Below are positions 1-6,682 of a stretch of 9,204 bases of DNA, one piece after another. How positions within the stretch are numbered: the first letter of the stretch is position 1; each line of letters begins with the position of its first letter. The DNA comes from Betaproteobacteria bacterium (GTDB lineage Bacteria; Pseudomonadota; Gammaproteobacteria; Burkholderiales; SG8-41), in assembly GCA_025356695.1 (NCBI GenBank), contig JANXSE010000174.1, positions 1 through 9,204 on the forward strand, read 5' to 3'. The notes beneath the pieces were generated by a model that was given only the letters and a program-made list of their open reading frames with translations, had not been told where the DNA came from and did not search any database. The position numbers and the translations under genes are program-made.

Positions 1-856
1 CCGGCGCGCGCAGCGCGCGATTGACCGCGCCGTGCAGCTTCATCACCAGCGGCTGCGGCGTACCAGCCGCCGCCAGCACGCCGTACCACATGGTCACTTC
101 ATAGTTGGCCACCCCGCTCTCGGCAATCGTCGGCACCTCCGGAAAGGTCACCACGCGCCTGGGGCCGGTGATACCCAGCGCACGCAGGCGCCCGCCCTTC
201 ACATAAGGCACGACACTCGGCACGCCGGCGAACACCAGCTGGATCTGGCCGGCAAGCAGATCGATCTGCGCCGGGCCCACGCCTTTGTACGGGATATGCG
301 TGAGATTGATGTGCGCCAGCATTTTGAGCATCTCGCCCGACACATGCGCACCGCTGCCGTTGCCGCCCGAGCCGTAGGCCAGTTCGCCAGGCCGCGTTTT
401 CGCCAGCGCGATCAACTCACGCGCGTTCTTCGCCGGCAGCGACGGATGCGCCACCAGTACCTGCGGCACTTTCGCAATCAGCGTTACCGGCTGCAGGTCG
501 CGCAGCGGATCGTAGGAAAGTTTCGGATACAGTGTCGGATTGATGGCGAGCGTCGCGATATTGCCGATGACGAGGTTGTAACCGTCGGGCGGCGTCTTCA
601 CCACGAGTTCGATGCCGACCGTGCCGCCGGCGCCCGCGCGATTGTCCGGTACCACCTGCTGGCCGAGAATGTCGCCGAGCCTGGCCGCCATCAGGCGGCC
701 GATCACGTCGTTGGTGCCGCCGGGCGCGAACGGGATGATCAGGCGGATAGGTTTGTTCGGGTAGTCCTGCGCCCATGCTTGCGCAGCGCAAAGCGCCATC
801 GCGCATAGCATCAAGCGGCCGCAGCGGGCACGCGCGTTCCGGAACGACTGGGACAT
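1..856 (-). CDS. Bug/TctC-family tripartite tricarboxylate transporter substrate-binding protein, C-terminally cut by window edge
   Basis: Periplasmic receptor of the Bug (TctC) family, which captures small carboxylate-type ligands for TctA/TctB-type importers. The frame is open from the ATG at 854-856 to the left edge, giving 285 residues; the family is usually about 320, so roughly 35 residues are missing. Residues 1-29 form a Sec signal peptide (arginines at 6, 9, 11 and 14, then a Leu/Ala/Cys core ending AWA) followed by QDYPNKPIRLIIPFAPGG. The family hallmarks are present: the GGTND loop (46-50), DNRAGAGG, PPDGY, a YDPLRD segment, YGSGGNGSGAH, IPYKG and PEVPTIAESG. The ribosome binding site is poor (a TTGCCCTG stretch precedes the ATG), but no better start fits the signal peptide. 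It is divergent from the PII-like gene. No membrane partner is visible, so it is an orphan receptor within this window. The ligand is unknown. Confidence 0.93.
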   Translation of the reverse strand, partial: MSQSFRNARARCGRLMLCAMALCAAQAWAQDYPNKPIRLIIPFAPGGTNDVIGRLMAARLGDILGQQVVPDNRAGAGGTVGIELVVKTPPDGYNLVIGNIATLAINPTLYPKLSYDPLRDLQPVTLIAKVPQVLVAHPSLPAKNARELIALAKTRPGELAYGSGGNGSGAHVSGEMLKMLAHINLTHIPYKGVGPAQIDLLAGQIQLVFAGVPSVVPYVKGGRLRALGITGPRRVVTFPEVPTIAESGVANYEVTMWYGVLAAAGTPQPLVMKLHGAVNRALRAP

Positions 857-1059
857 CAGGGCAATCCGCTGTAATGTAAGAATCGGGCGAACGTCATTAT
901 ATTCGTCAATCGCCGGCACGCATGACGCTTGATCTGTCGCAACGCCGCGCCGCCGCCAGTATGGTAAATTTGTTCTAAGTAGTCGAGCCGGCACCACATA
1001 ACGCGATCAACTGCGCGGCACACGGCCCGAATCGCAGCAACCGACCCGGGAGTAATCCA
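857..1059. other. Divergent intergenic region (203 bp)
   Basis: This non-coding stretch separates the leftward Bug gene from the rightward PII-like gene and must hold the promoters of both. The left third is AT-richer than its surroundings and contains the minus-strand TATAAT. No convincing sigma-70 promoter was found for the rightward unit. A GGGAG (1048-1052) serves as Shine-Dalgarno seven bases before the ATG at 1060. No RNA gene or terminator hairpin was recognised. Confidence 0.6.
896..901 (-). promoter_or_regulatory. Candidate -10 element upstream of the leftward Bug gene
   Basis: A perfect TATAAT on the minus strand lies 39 bases before the ATG at 856, which would give a leader of about 30 bases. 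No good -35 hexamer is found at 16-18 bases; the nearest TTGACG (904-909) is only two bases away and is wrongly spaced. The pentamer TGACG occurs twice on the minus strand (892-896 and 904-908, period 12), flanking the -10, and could be a regulator site. This is weak, pattern-based evidence. Confidence 0.3.
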
Positions 1060-1359
1060 ATGAAAATGGCGTTCGTAGTCCACAACGAGCACTACGCCAA
1101 GAACGTGCTCGAACTGCTGAAAAAAAACGACATCGACTACTTCACGCGCTGGGACAACGTGGTCGGCAAGGGCCACGGCACGGACCCGCACATGGGTTCC
1201 GGCGGTTTTCCGAGTACCAACTCGGTTTTGATGATCGCGTTTGAAGACGAAGCGGCACTGGCGAAGCTGATCGACGCGATCACCGCCGCCAACGTCAATA
1301 TCAAGCGCTCGGACGACAAGATCCGCCTGTTCCAGGTGCCGCTCGACCGCATCGTTTAG
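1060..1359 (+). CDS. PII-like small protein, resembling PG0541-type transporter-associated proteins
   Basis: A 99-residue soluble protein with the size and alternating beta/alpha pattern of a PII/CutA-like ferredoxin fold: MKMAFVVHNE strand, helix 12-22, strand around YFTRWDNVVGKG (27-38), then strand SVLMIAFED (55-63), helix 64-77 and a final strand. The segment FTRW..V.GKG....PHMGS...P..NS (28-55) matches my recollection of the PG0541-type PII-like family, where a short loop replaces the long T-loop of GlnB/GlnK. The uridylylated tyrosine context of classical PII is absent. The start is supported by GGGAG at 1048-1052. It heads an apparent operon with a Bug receptor (63-bp gap) and an NMT1-type binding protein (37-bp gap). 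PG0541-type proteins are reported next to transporters, so a role sensing a small molecule and modulating uptake is plausible but inferred. The family assignment is moderately sure; the ligand is unknown. Confidence 0.72.
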   Translation: MKMAFVVHNEHYAKNVLELLKKNDIDYFTRWDNVVGKGHGTDPHMGSGGFPSTNSVLMIAFEDEAALAKLIDAITAANVNIKRSDDKIRLFQVPLDRIV

Positions 1360-1410
1360 CCGTCTCACGCGACAATACGTCCGCCAATGCAGCGGGCGAC
1401 ACTCGCATTT

Positions 1411-1416
1411 GGGGGA
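1411..1416 (+). promoter_or_regulatory. Ribosome binding site deciding the start of the second Bug gene
   Basis: GGGGGA lies six bases before the ATG at 1423. An in-frame upstream ATG at 1387 would add twelve residues (MQRATLAFGGII) ahead of the signal peptide and has no comparable purine tract. The 1423 start is therefore chosen. Confidence 0.7.
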
Positions 1417-1422
1417 ATCATC

Positions 1423-2376
1423 ATGCGCACCTGCCATGCCATTGCATTGTTGTCGCTGGTTGCCGCTGTTTCCGCCGGCGCGCAGACTTTTCCGAACAAG
1501 CCGATCCGGCTGATCATTCCGATGGCCGCTGGCGGCGCCACCGATATTTTCATCCGCACGCTGACGCCGCGCATGACCGAGCTGCTCGGCCAACCGATCG
1601 TCGTCGACAACCGCGCCGGTGCCAACGGCATCATCGGCAATGAAATGGGCGTGCGTGCCGCCCCTGACGGCCACACCATCCTCGCCAATTCGTTGTCGAT
1701 CGCCATCAACCCCGGCCTCTACAAGCTCGATTACGACGTGGTACGCGATCTGGCCGGCATCACGCGGCTCGCCGACGTCGAGTTATTGCTCGGCGTCTAC
1801 GCCCATGCACCGGTGAAGAATGTCGCCGATCTGATCGCGCTGGCGAAAGCGCAGCCGGGCAAACTCAACTACGCCTCCTTCGGCCACGGCAGCATCGCGC
1901 AACTCGCCGCCGAACTGTTCAAGCAGGCCACCGGCACGCAGATCGTGCACATCGCCTACAAGAGCACGCCGCAGGCGGTGCAGGAAACCATCGCCGGGCA
2001 GACGCATTTCCTGTTCGGCGGCATTCCCTACATGCTGCCGCATGCGCGCGCCGGGCGGCTGAACGGCATTGCGGTGAGCACGCTCGCGCGCTCGGCGATG
2101 GCGCCGGACATCCCGACGCTGGATGAATCCGGCGTGCGCGGCTTCGACGTGCCGGCGTGGTTCGGCATGTGGGTGCCGGCAAAAACGCCGCGCCCCATCG
2201 TCGCGCGCATCTATGAGGTGATGGCGCGAGCGATGATCGACATGAAACCCGCCATCGAAAAACAGGGTTTCAAACCCGGCGGTGACAAACCCGAGGAATT
2301 CGACAAATTCATGCGCGTTGAAGTGGAAAAATTTTCGCGCGTGATCAAAGCCGCCAACATCAAACCGGAAAGCTGA
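1423..2376 (+). CDS. Bug/TctC-family tripartite tricarboxylate transporter substrate-binding protein
   Basis: A 317-residue periplasmic receptor, full length for the family. Residues 1-20 are a signal peptide (MRTCHAIALLSLVAAVSAGA) with a likely cut before QTFPNKPIR. Family motifs in order: the GGATD ligand loop (37-41), DNRAGANG (62-69), PDGHT (81-85), a YDVVRD segment, NYASFGHGS, IAYKS, and a C-terminal region ending VIKAANIKPES. Relative to the consensus the first loop reads IPMAAGG rather than VPFAPGG, and IAYKS replaces the common IPYKG, so the binding pocket differs from its neighbours. It sits between the PII-like gene and an NMT1-type binding protein in one orientation with short gaps, so co-transcription is likely. 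Known members of the family bind citrate, aspartate, glutamate and similar acids; the ligand here cannot be inferred. Confidence 0.95.
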   Translation: MRTCHAIALLSLVAAVSAGAQTFPNKPIRLIIPMAAGGATDIFIRTLTPRMTELLGQPIVVDNRAGANGIIGNEMGVRAAPDGHTILANSLSIAINPGLYKLDYDVVRDLAGITRLADVELLLGVYAHAPVKNVADLIALAKAQPGKLNYASFGHGSIAQLAAELFKQATGTQIVHIAYKSTPQAVQETIAGQTHFLFGGIPYMLPHARAGRLNGIAVSTLARSAMAPDIPTLDESGVRGFDVPAWFGMWVPAKTPRPIVARIYEVMARAMIDMKPAIEKQGFKPGGDKPEEFDKFMRVEVEKFSRVIKAANIKPES

Positions 2377-2413
2377 GCGCGCCTTCGGCACCGCCATTAT
2401 TGGAGAAAACACC

Positions 2414-3409
2414 ATGCTCAATTTCATGCGCCGCCTGCTGCGCGTTGCCGCACTCGCAAGCGTCATTGCGGCCACCGCCGCCATCGCGGACGAGCCGCTG
2501 CCGCTGCGCGTCAACGTCTTCCCCGGCGCGCAAAACCTGCCGCTCTACGCCGGGCTCGCGCAGGGCATCTTCGTCCGCCATGGTTTTAGGATCGATCTGC
2601 AGTTCACGCCCAACTCCGACGACCAGCGCAACGGCCTCGCGGAGGGCAAATTCGAAATTGCCCACGCTGCGGTCGACAACGCGGTGGCGATGGTCGAAGG
2701 TGCGGGACGCAACGTCATCATCGTGCTGGGCGGCGACAGCAGCATGAACGAATTCTTCGTGCAGCCCGACATCAACAGCATCGCCGACCTGCGCGGCCGC
2801 GAACTGCTGGTCGATGCGCCGAACACCGCCTACGCGCTGCAGGCGAAAAAAATTCTGCTCAACAACGGTCTAAAAGCCGGCGACTACAAACTCAAACTCG
2901 CCGGCGGCACGCTGCTGCGCTACCGCGCGATGGTTGAAAACAAGGAGGGCGCGGCCTCGATCATGAACGTGCCCTTCTCGATCATGGCACGGCAGAAGGG
3001 CGCGAAGAGCCTCGGCCGCGCCATCGACCTGCTCGGCCCCTATCAGGCCACCGGCGCCTTCGTCATGCGTTCGTGGGCATCGGCCAATGCCGACACGCTC
3101 TCGCGCTACATTGCCGCTTATATTGAATCGCTGCGCTGGGCGCTGGCGCCCGAACACCGCAACGATTCGATCGAACTGCTGGTGAAATGGCTGAAGATTC
3201 CGCGTGATGTCGCCGAACAGACCTACGACATGGCACGCGATCCGAAATTCGGTTTCACACCGGATGCCAAATTCGATCTCGAGGGTTTCAAAAACCTGCT
3301 GTCGCTGCGCGCCGAGATCGAAGGCCAGTGGGACGGCAAGGCTCCCGCGCCCGACAAATACTTCGACATGCAGTATTACGAGCGCGCGCTGAAGGCGCTG
3401 GGACGCTGA
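2414..3409 (+). CDS. NMT1/THI5-like ABC transporter substrate-binding protein (SsuA/TauA-like fold)
   Basis: A 331-residue exported solute-binding protein. Residues 1-25 form a signal peptide (Arg-Arg at 6-7, Ala/Leu core, TAAIA before DEPLP). The mature start RVNVFPGAQNLPLYAGLAQGIF (32-53), followed by an HGF..DLQFT segment, is the classic NMT1/THI5 N-lobe, in which the ligand sits near the first helix. Later segments IADLRGRELLVDAPNTAYAL (123-142) and the return to the first lobe after ATGAFVMRS (212-220) also fit. Family members bind sulfonates, pyrimidine precursors, taurine, aromatic acids and similar compounds. The start is supported by GGAG (2402-2405) nine bases upstream. It follows the Bug receptor by 37 bp, so two unrelated receptor families share one apparent operon. 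No ABC permease or ATPase is present, and downstream lies only a repeat. The ligand is unknown. Confidence 0.88.
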   Translation: MLNFMRRLLRVAALASVIAATAAIADEPLPLRVNVFPGAQNLPLYAGLAQGIFVRHGFRIDLQFTPNSDDQRNGLAEGKFEIAHAAVDNAVAMVEGAGRNVIIVLGGDSSMNEFFVQPDINSIADLRGRELLVDAPNTAYALQAKKILLNNGLKAGDYKLKLAGGTLLRYRAMVENKEGAASIMNVPFSIMARQKGAKSLGRAIDLLGPYQATGAFVMRSWASANADTLSRYIAAYIESLRWALAPEHRNDSIELLVKWLKIPRDVAEQTYDMARDPKFGFTPDAKFDLEGFKNLLSLRAEIEGQWDGKAPAPDKYFDMQYYERALKALGR

Positions 3410-3412
3410 CCC

Positions 3413-3470
3413 GTAGGGTGCGCATCGCGCACCAACTACCGCGGTAACGCGTGCGCGATGCGCACCCTAC
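3413..3470. repeat. 20-bp perfect inverted repeat with palindromic loop
   Basis: The left arm 3413-3432 (GTAGGGTGCGCATCGCGCAC) is the exact reverse complement of the right arm 3451-3470, with an 18-base loop. The loop holds its own 10-bp palindrome TACCGCGGTA (3437-3446). It starts four bases after the stop of the NMT1-type gene and lies between convergent units. There is no T-tract after the stem in the rightward direction (A6 follows instead), so it is not a textbook intrinsic terminator for the upstream gene, although it could stall polymerase or protect the mRNA 3' end. The motif resembles short repeats scattered between genes in many beta- and gammaproteobacteria; copy number cannot be checked from this window. 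Confidence 0.8.
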
Positions 3471-3476
3471 AAAAAA

Positions 3477-3507
3477 GTAGCCCGGAAGGAGCGCAGCGTA
3501 TTCCGGG
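3477..3507 (-). terminator. REP-like hairpin, possible terminator of the leftward Bug-MBL-Bug cluster
   Basis: CCCGGAA (3481-3487) pairs with TTCCGGG (3501-3507) across a 13-base loop. Read leftward, this stem is followed after four bases by six T residues (A6 on the plus strand at 3471-3476), which approximates a rho-independent terminator about 65 bases past the stop of the leftward Bug gene. The sequence also looks like a common REP-type motif (CCCGGA...GGAGCGCAGCG...TCCGGG). The four-base offset of the T run weakens the terminator call. Confidence 0.45.
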
Positions 3508-3572
3508 AAGCGCACCCCCGGATTTCATTCATTCCGACCAGGCCACGGATATAAGCCAATGCGCTGGCCGCA

Positions 3573-4538
3573 TTACTGCGGCTTGAGCCCGATCGCCGGC
3601 AACAGCTTGCGATAACGCTCATATTCGGCGCGCAACTGTCGCGCGTAGCTTTCCGGCGTGGTATCCACCGCCGGTTCTCCGCCCTGCCGCGCAAAACGCT
3701 CGCGCGTTTCAGGCAGGCGCAGAATTTTCACGATATCCGCATGCAGTCTGGCAACGACCGCCCTGGGCAATCCCACGGGTGCCAGCACACCGAACATGGT
3801 GTCGACCTCGGCACCCGGCAGTCCGGCCTCGATGACGGTTGGTGTATCGGGCAGCGCAGCATTGCGCTTCGCGCTGGTGACCGCCAGCGCGCGCATCTTG
3901 CCGTCGCGCAGCATCGGGATCGATGCCGGCGACACAAACACCAGATAGTGGACGCGGTTGGCAAGCATTTCGGTATAGATGTCGGCGACGATCTTGAACG
4001 GCACGTGCACTGCGTCGATGCCGGCGGCGCGGTTAAATATCTCGGCCGTCAGATGCGCCGCCGTACCGCTGCCAATGGAGGCATAGTTCAACTGACCGGG
4101 ACGTGCTTTGGCCATGGCGATGAATTCCTGCACCGTTTTGGCCTGCACACCGGGTGCGACCACCAGCACGCTGGTAATCGAGGCGAGCAGCGCGACCGGC
4201 GTGAAATCCTCTATCGGCCGATACGGCGGTTTCAGTTGCAACAGCGGTGCGATGATGGTCGAGGTCGAGGCCATGCCGAGGGTGTAACCGTCGGGCGTGG
4301 CAGCGGCGACGGTAGCCGCACCGATGAGTCCGCCGGCACCGGCGCGGTTATCGGCAATCACCTGCTGCTTGTATTCCTCGCTCAGCGCCTGGCCGACCGT
4401 GCGCGCAAAAAAATCCATGCCGCTGCCCGGCGAGGCCGGCACGATCAGCCGCAGCGGACGGTTCGGATAATCCGCCGCGGCGGCGAGACCGGCGCACAGC
4501 ACCAGTCCGCAGGCAATGACGCGCGCGCGCCGCATCAT
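3573..4538 (-). CDS. Bug/TctC-family tripartite tricarboxylate transporter substrate-binding protein
   Basis: A 321-residue periplasmic receptor. Residues 1-22 form a signal peptide (MMRRARVIACGLVLCAGLAAAA) before DYPNRPLRLIVP. Motifs: a PGSGMD ligand loop (37-42) where most relatives have PGGxxD, DNRAGAGG (63-70), TPDGYTL, NYASIGSGT, VHVPFK in place of the usual IPYKG, and PDTPTVIEAGLPG. The Gly-to-Ser change in the first loop and the altered YKG motif suggest an unusual ligand or pocket geometry. The start ATG at 4536-4538 overlaps the TGA of the upstream MBL-fold gene (ATGA), so translation is probably coupled. A second ATG follows immediately (4533-4535), and either could be the true start. 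It is the last gene of the leftward cluster. The ligand is unknown, and no TctA/TctB partner is in view. Confidence 0.94.
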   Translation of the reverse strand: MMRRARVIACGLVLCAGLAAAADYPNRPLRLIVPASPGSGMDFFARTVGQALSEEYKQQVIADNRAGAGGLIGAATVAAATPDGYTLGMASTSTIIAPLLQLKPPYRPIEDFTPVALLASITSVLVVAPGVQAKTVQEFIAMAKARPGQLNYASIGSGTAAHLTAEIFNRAAGIDAVHVPFKIVADIYTEMLANRVHYLVFVSPASIPMLRDGKMRALAVTSAKRNAALPDTPTVIEAGLPGAEVDTMFGVLAPVGLPRAVVARLHADIVKILRLPETRERFARQGGEPAVDTTPESYARQLRAEYERYRKLLPAIGLKPQ

Positions 4539-5488
4539 GGCAGCGCGTTTTCCGGCTTGCCGGTGGTGAGGAAATGGTAATAGCTCGAAATGAACAGGTT
4601 CATGCGGTAGTAATTGCGCACGTCCTTGTATTTCTCGAACTTCACGTTCTTGATGATTTCGTCTTTCGTCATGCCTTTCTTCACCGCTTCGCGCATGCCG
4701 TTATCGAAGTCTTCGAGCATCTGCGCTTCATGCAGCACATCCTGCTTGTTGCCGATATCACCATGGCCGCCGAGGAATTTGTCGATGTCCATCGCCGCGA
4801 TCGTCCGCAGCATCTTCACCCAGTTCGACATCGACGGCGTGAACGACGGATTGGCCCACGAGTTCTTCGAGAATGGCCCGCCGGTGAAGATGACTTTTTC
4901 TTTCGGGAACAGCACCAGCGTGTCGCCGGGGTTCTGGCCGGGGCCCATGTAGATGAGTTCAATGGTGCGACCGCCCAGCGTGATCACCAGCTTCGAATCG
5001 TAGACGAGGTCGGGCAGCACCATTTTCACTTCCGCCGGGTCGTATTTCATCTGCTTGAAGTAGCCCATGCGGCGCTTGATCTCGAGGTTGTAATGCGCCT
5101 TCATCATGCCCTCGGTGTCGCGGTGCGCGATGAAAATCGCGCCTTCGCGCTTGAACACCGGGTTGCCGAAATAGTGGTCGCCATGCGCATGCGTGTTGAT
5201 CACATATTTGATCGGCTTGTTAGTCGTTTTGCGGATGGCGGCGAGCAGTTCTTCGCCGCGCCGCGGATGCTGGCGTGTGTCGATCACCAGCACGCCGTCG
5301 TCGGTGACCAGCCAGGCATTGTTCGATTCGGCGTGGTGATACTGGAAGAAGAGGCCGGGCGCCACTTCGGTGACCGCGATCGGAATGTCCTTTTCCAGCA
5401 CGGTGCCATCGTCCGGCGCCTGCGCCGCCGCCGGCAGCACAAAGACTGCCGCGCACAACGCGACCAGCCCGAGCATCAGTTTTTTCAT
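4535..5488 (-). CDS. Exported metallo-beta-lactamase-fold protein with an atypical metal site
   Basis: A 317-residue protein with a signal peptide (MKKLMLGLVALCAAVFVLPAAAQA, residues 1-24), so it probably acts in the periplasm. The MBL fold is clear: SNNAWLVTDDGVLVIDT (55-71), the HAHGDH signature at 100-105, and GGHGD (240-244). Two normal metal ligands look absent. The site usually reading GPxHTPGD is GPGQNPGD (182-189, Gln at the histidine position), and the usual FTGD strand end is FTGG (201-204, Gly at the bridging aspartate). H100, H102, D104, H105 and H242 remain, so one metal or an altered centre is possible. MBL-fold enzymes include lactonases, esterases, glyoxalase II and sulfatases; no specific reaction can be assigned. 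GGAGGA at 5493-5498 gives a strong ribosome binding site. It lies between two Bug genes in one orientation and overlaps the downstream one by four bases, suggesting it processes or relates to the ligands of those receptors. Confidence 0.9.
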   Translation of the reverse strand: MKKLMLGLVALCAAVFVLPAAAQAPDDGTVLEKDIPIAVTEVAPGLFFQYHHAESNNAWLVTDDGVLVIDTRQHPRRGEELLAAIRKTTNKPIKYVINTHAHGDHYFGNPVFKREGAIFIAHRDTEGMMKAHYNLEIKRRMGYFKQMKYDPAEVKMVLPDLVYDSKLVITLGGRTIELIYMGPGQNPGDTLVLFPKEKVIFTGGPFSKNSWANPSFTPSMSNWVKMLRTIAAMDIDKFLGGHGDIGNKQDVLHEAQMLEDFDNGMREAVKKGMTKDEIIKNVKFEKYKDVRNYYRMNLFISSYYHFLTTGKPENALP

Positions 5489-5528
5489 CGTTTCCTCCGT
5501 GGCGATATTGTTCGTGATGTTATGCAGT

Positions 5529-5557
5529 CTCCGCCCGCAGTGTAGCCGATGGCGGAG
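5529..5557 (-). other. Intercistronic hairpin between Bug and MBL genes
   Basis: CTCCGCC (5529-5535) pairs with GGCGGAG (5551-5557) around a 15-base loop, within the 76-bp gap between the upstream Bug gene and the MBL-fold gene. No T-tract follows in the leftward direction. It may be a processing or mRNA-stability element, or chance pairing in GC-rich DNA. Confidence 0.3.
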
Positions 5558-5564
5558 TTGCCGT

Positions 5565-6536
5565 TTATTGCGGCACGACGCCGGCGTCGAGCATCAGTTT
5601 TTTGTATTTTGGAATGTCGCGCTTGAGCGTGCCGGCGAGTTCCTCGGGCGAACCGGCGATGATCTCGCTGCCGCGCGCCAGCACGAGCTCGCGTATTTCC
5701 GGTTTCTCGAAGATTTTGACGATGGCGCGATTCAACATGCGCACGCGGCTGTCCGGCGTGCCGCGCGGCGCGAACAGCGCGTGCCAGTTGCCGAATTCAT
5801 AACCGTCGAGGCCGGATTCGGCGATGGTCGGAATCTCGGGCAGCATGGGCGAGCGCTTCGCCGTGGTCACACCGTAGACTTTCATGCGGCCGGCCTTCAC
5901 ATAAGGCGTGATGATCGGGATCGACAGCAGCGAGACTTCCACTTCGCCCGACATCACCGCCAGTTCCGACGGCGAACTGCCCTTGTACGGCACGTTGTTG
6001 AGATTGATTGAGGCCATCGACTTCAGCACTTCGGTGCCGACATGGCCGTTGGCGCCGGCGATTGCGATATTGATTTTGCCCGGGTCCTTTTTGGCGGCGG
6101 CGATGAATTCGCGGAAATTGTTCGGCGCGAATTTCGGGGCCGCCACCAGCGCGGTGCCCGCCGAGATCAGGCGGCCGACCGGCACGAAATCGCGCACTGG
6201 GTCATAGGGCAGCTTCTTGTAGAGGCCGGTGTTCATGACATGCGTGCCGACGTTGCCGATCGACAGCGTCGAGCCGTCGGCAGAGGCACGCGCGGCAGTT
6301 TCCATCGACAGGATGCCGTTGACGCTCTGCCGCGCATCAATGACGACATTCTGGCCAAGCGCCTCACTGAGGCCGGGCGCGATCAGGCGACCGGCGAAAT
6401 CCGACGGCCCGCCGGGCGGCGACGGCACCAGCAGACGCACCGCGCGCGTTGGCAGATCGCTGGCGGCTTGCGCCGCCATCAGGTTGGTCGCCAGTGCAAC
6501 CGTTGTCGCCAGAAGGCCCCGCAAAATCCACTGCAT
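5565..6536 (-). CDS. Bug/TctC-family tripartite tricarboxylate transporter substrate-binding protein
   Basis: A 323-residue periplasmic receptor and first gene of the leftward Bug-MBL-Bug cluster. The signal peptide covers about residues 1-25 (MQWILRGLLATTVALATNLM then AAQA). The first ligand loop is PGGPSD (41-46). The second loop is divergent, DARQSVNG (67-74), where relatives have DNRAGAGG. The rest is typical: a YDPVRDF segment, IAIAGANGHVGTE, VPYKGSSPSE, PEIPTIAESGLDGY and a C-terminal KYKKLMLDAGV. The ATG at 6534-6536 is chosen because GGAG (6544-6547) lies seven bases upstream and the signal peptide begins there; an upstream in-frame ATG at 6632 would add 32 unlikely residues and run into the divergent promoter region. 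The ligand is unknown. Confidence 0.94.
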   Translation of the reverse strand: MQWILRGLLATTVALATNLMAAQAASDLPTRAVRLLVPSPPGGPSDFAGRLIAPGLSEALGQNVVIDARQSVNGILSMETAARASADGSTLSIGNVGTHVMNTGLYKKLPYDPVRDFVPVGRLISAGTALVAAPKFAPNNFREFIAAAKKDPGKINIAIAGANGHVGTEVLKSMASINLNNVPYKGSSPSELAVMSGEVEVSLLSIPIITPYVKAGRMKVYGVTTAKRSPMLPEIPTIAESGLDGYEFGNWHALFAPRGTPDSRVRMLNRAIVKIFEKPEIRELVLARGSEIIAGSPEELAGTLKRDIPKYKKLMLDAGVVPQ

Positions 6537-6573
6537 TCGATTGCTCCGCGTTCGCGCAAAACACACCGCGCCT

Positions 6574-6602
6574 AGTCTAGAAGCTGCGCGCGCCGCTGTC
6601 GA
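6574..6602 (-). promoter_or_regulatory. Candidate sigma-70 promoter of the leftward Bug-MBL-Bug cluster
   Basis: On the minus strand TCGACA (6597-6602, five of six matches to TTGACA) is followed after 17 bases by TAGACT (6574-6579, four of six matches to TATAAT), giving a leader of about 30 bases to the ATG at 6536. It is predicted from pattern only. Confidence 0.4.
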
Positions 6603-6625
6603 CACGTTCGCAGGCGCCGACTTCC

Positions 6626-6654
6626 TTGACACTCCGGCATCGATTTGTTATCCC
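6626..6654 (+). promoter_or_regulatory. Candidate sigma-70 promoter of the CMD-family gene
   Basis: A perfect TTGACA (6626-6631) is followed after 17 bases by TATCCC (6649-6654), a weak -10 with only the first three bases matching. The leader to the ATG at 6683 would be about 20 bases. The perfect -35 with a poor -10 would suit activator-assisted transcription, but this is inference. Confidence 0.4.
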
Positions 6655-6682
6655 TCGTTAACCAACAAGAGGAGAAACAGCA

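Noticed and set aside
32..808. A 258-codon rightward frame opposite the first Bug gene
   Set aside because: It is an antisense shadow; the minus-strand frame has a full set of Bug motifs and continues past the window edge.
3413..3470. Intrinsic terminator for the rightward PII-Bug-NMT1 cluster
   Set aside because: The stem is strong, but it is followed by A6 rather than T6 in that direction. I keep it as a repeat and do not call a terminator.
3741..4580. A 279-codon rightward frame opposite the GSGMD Bug gene
   Set aside because: It is an antisense shadow; the translation is His/Arg/Gly-rich and unrelated to any family.
4574..5545. A 323-codon rightward frame opposite the MBL-fold gene
   Set aside because: It is the antisense shadow of a well-conserved gene. 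The protein is His/Arg/Val-rich with no recognisable domain, as expected from GC-rich codon structure.
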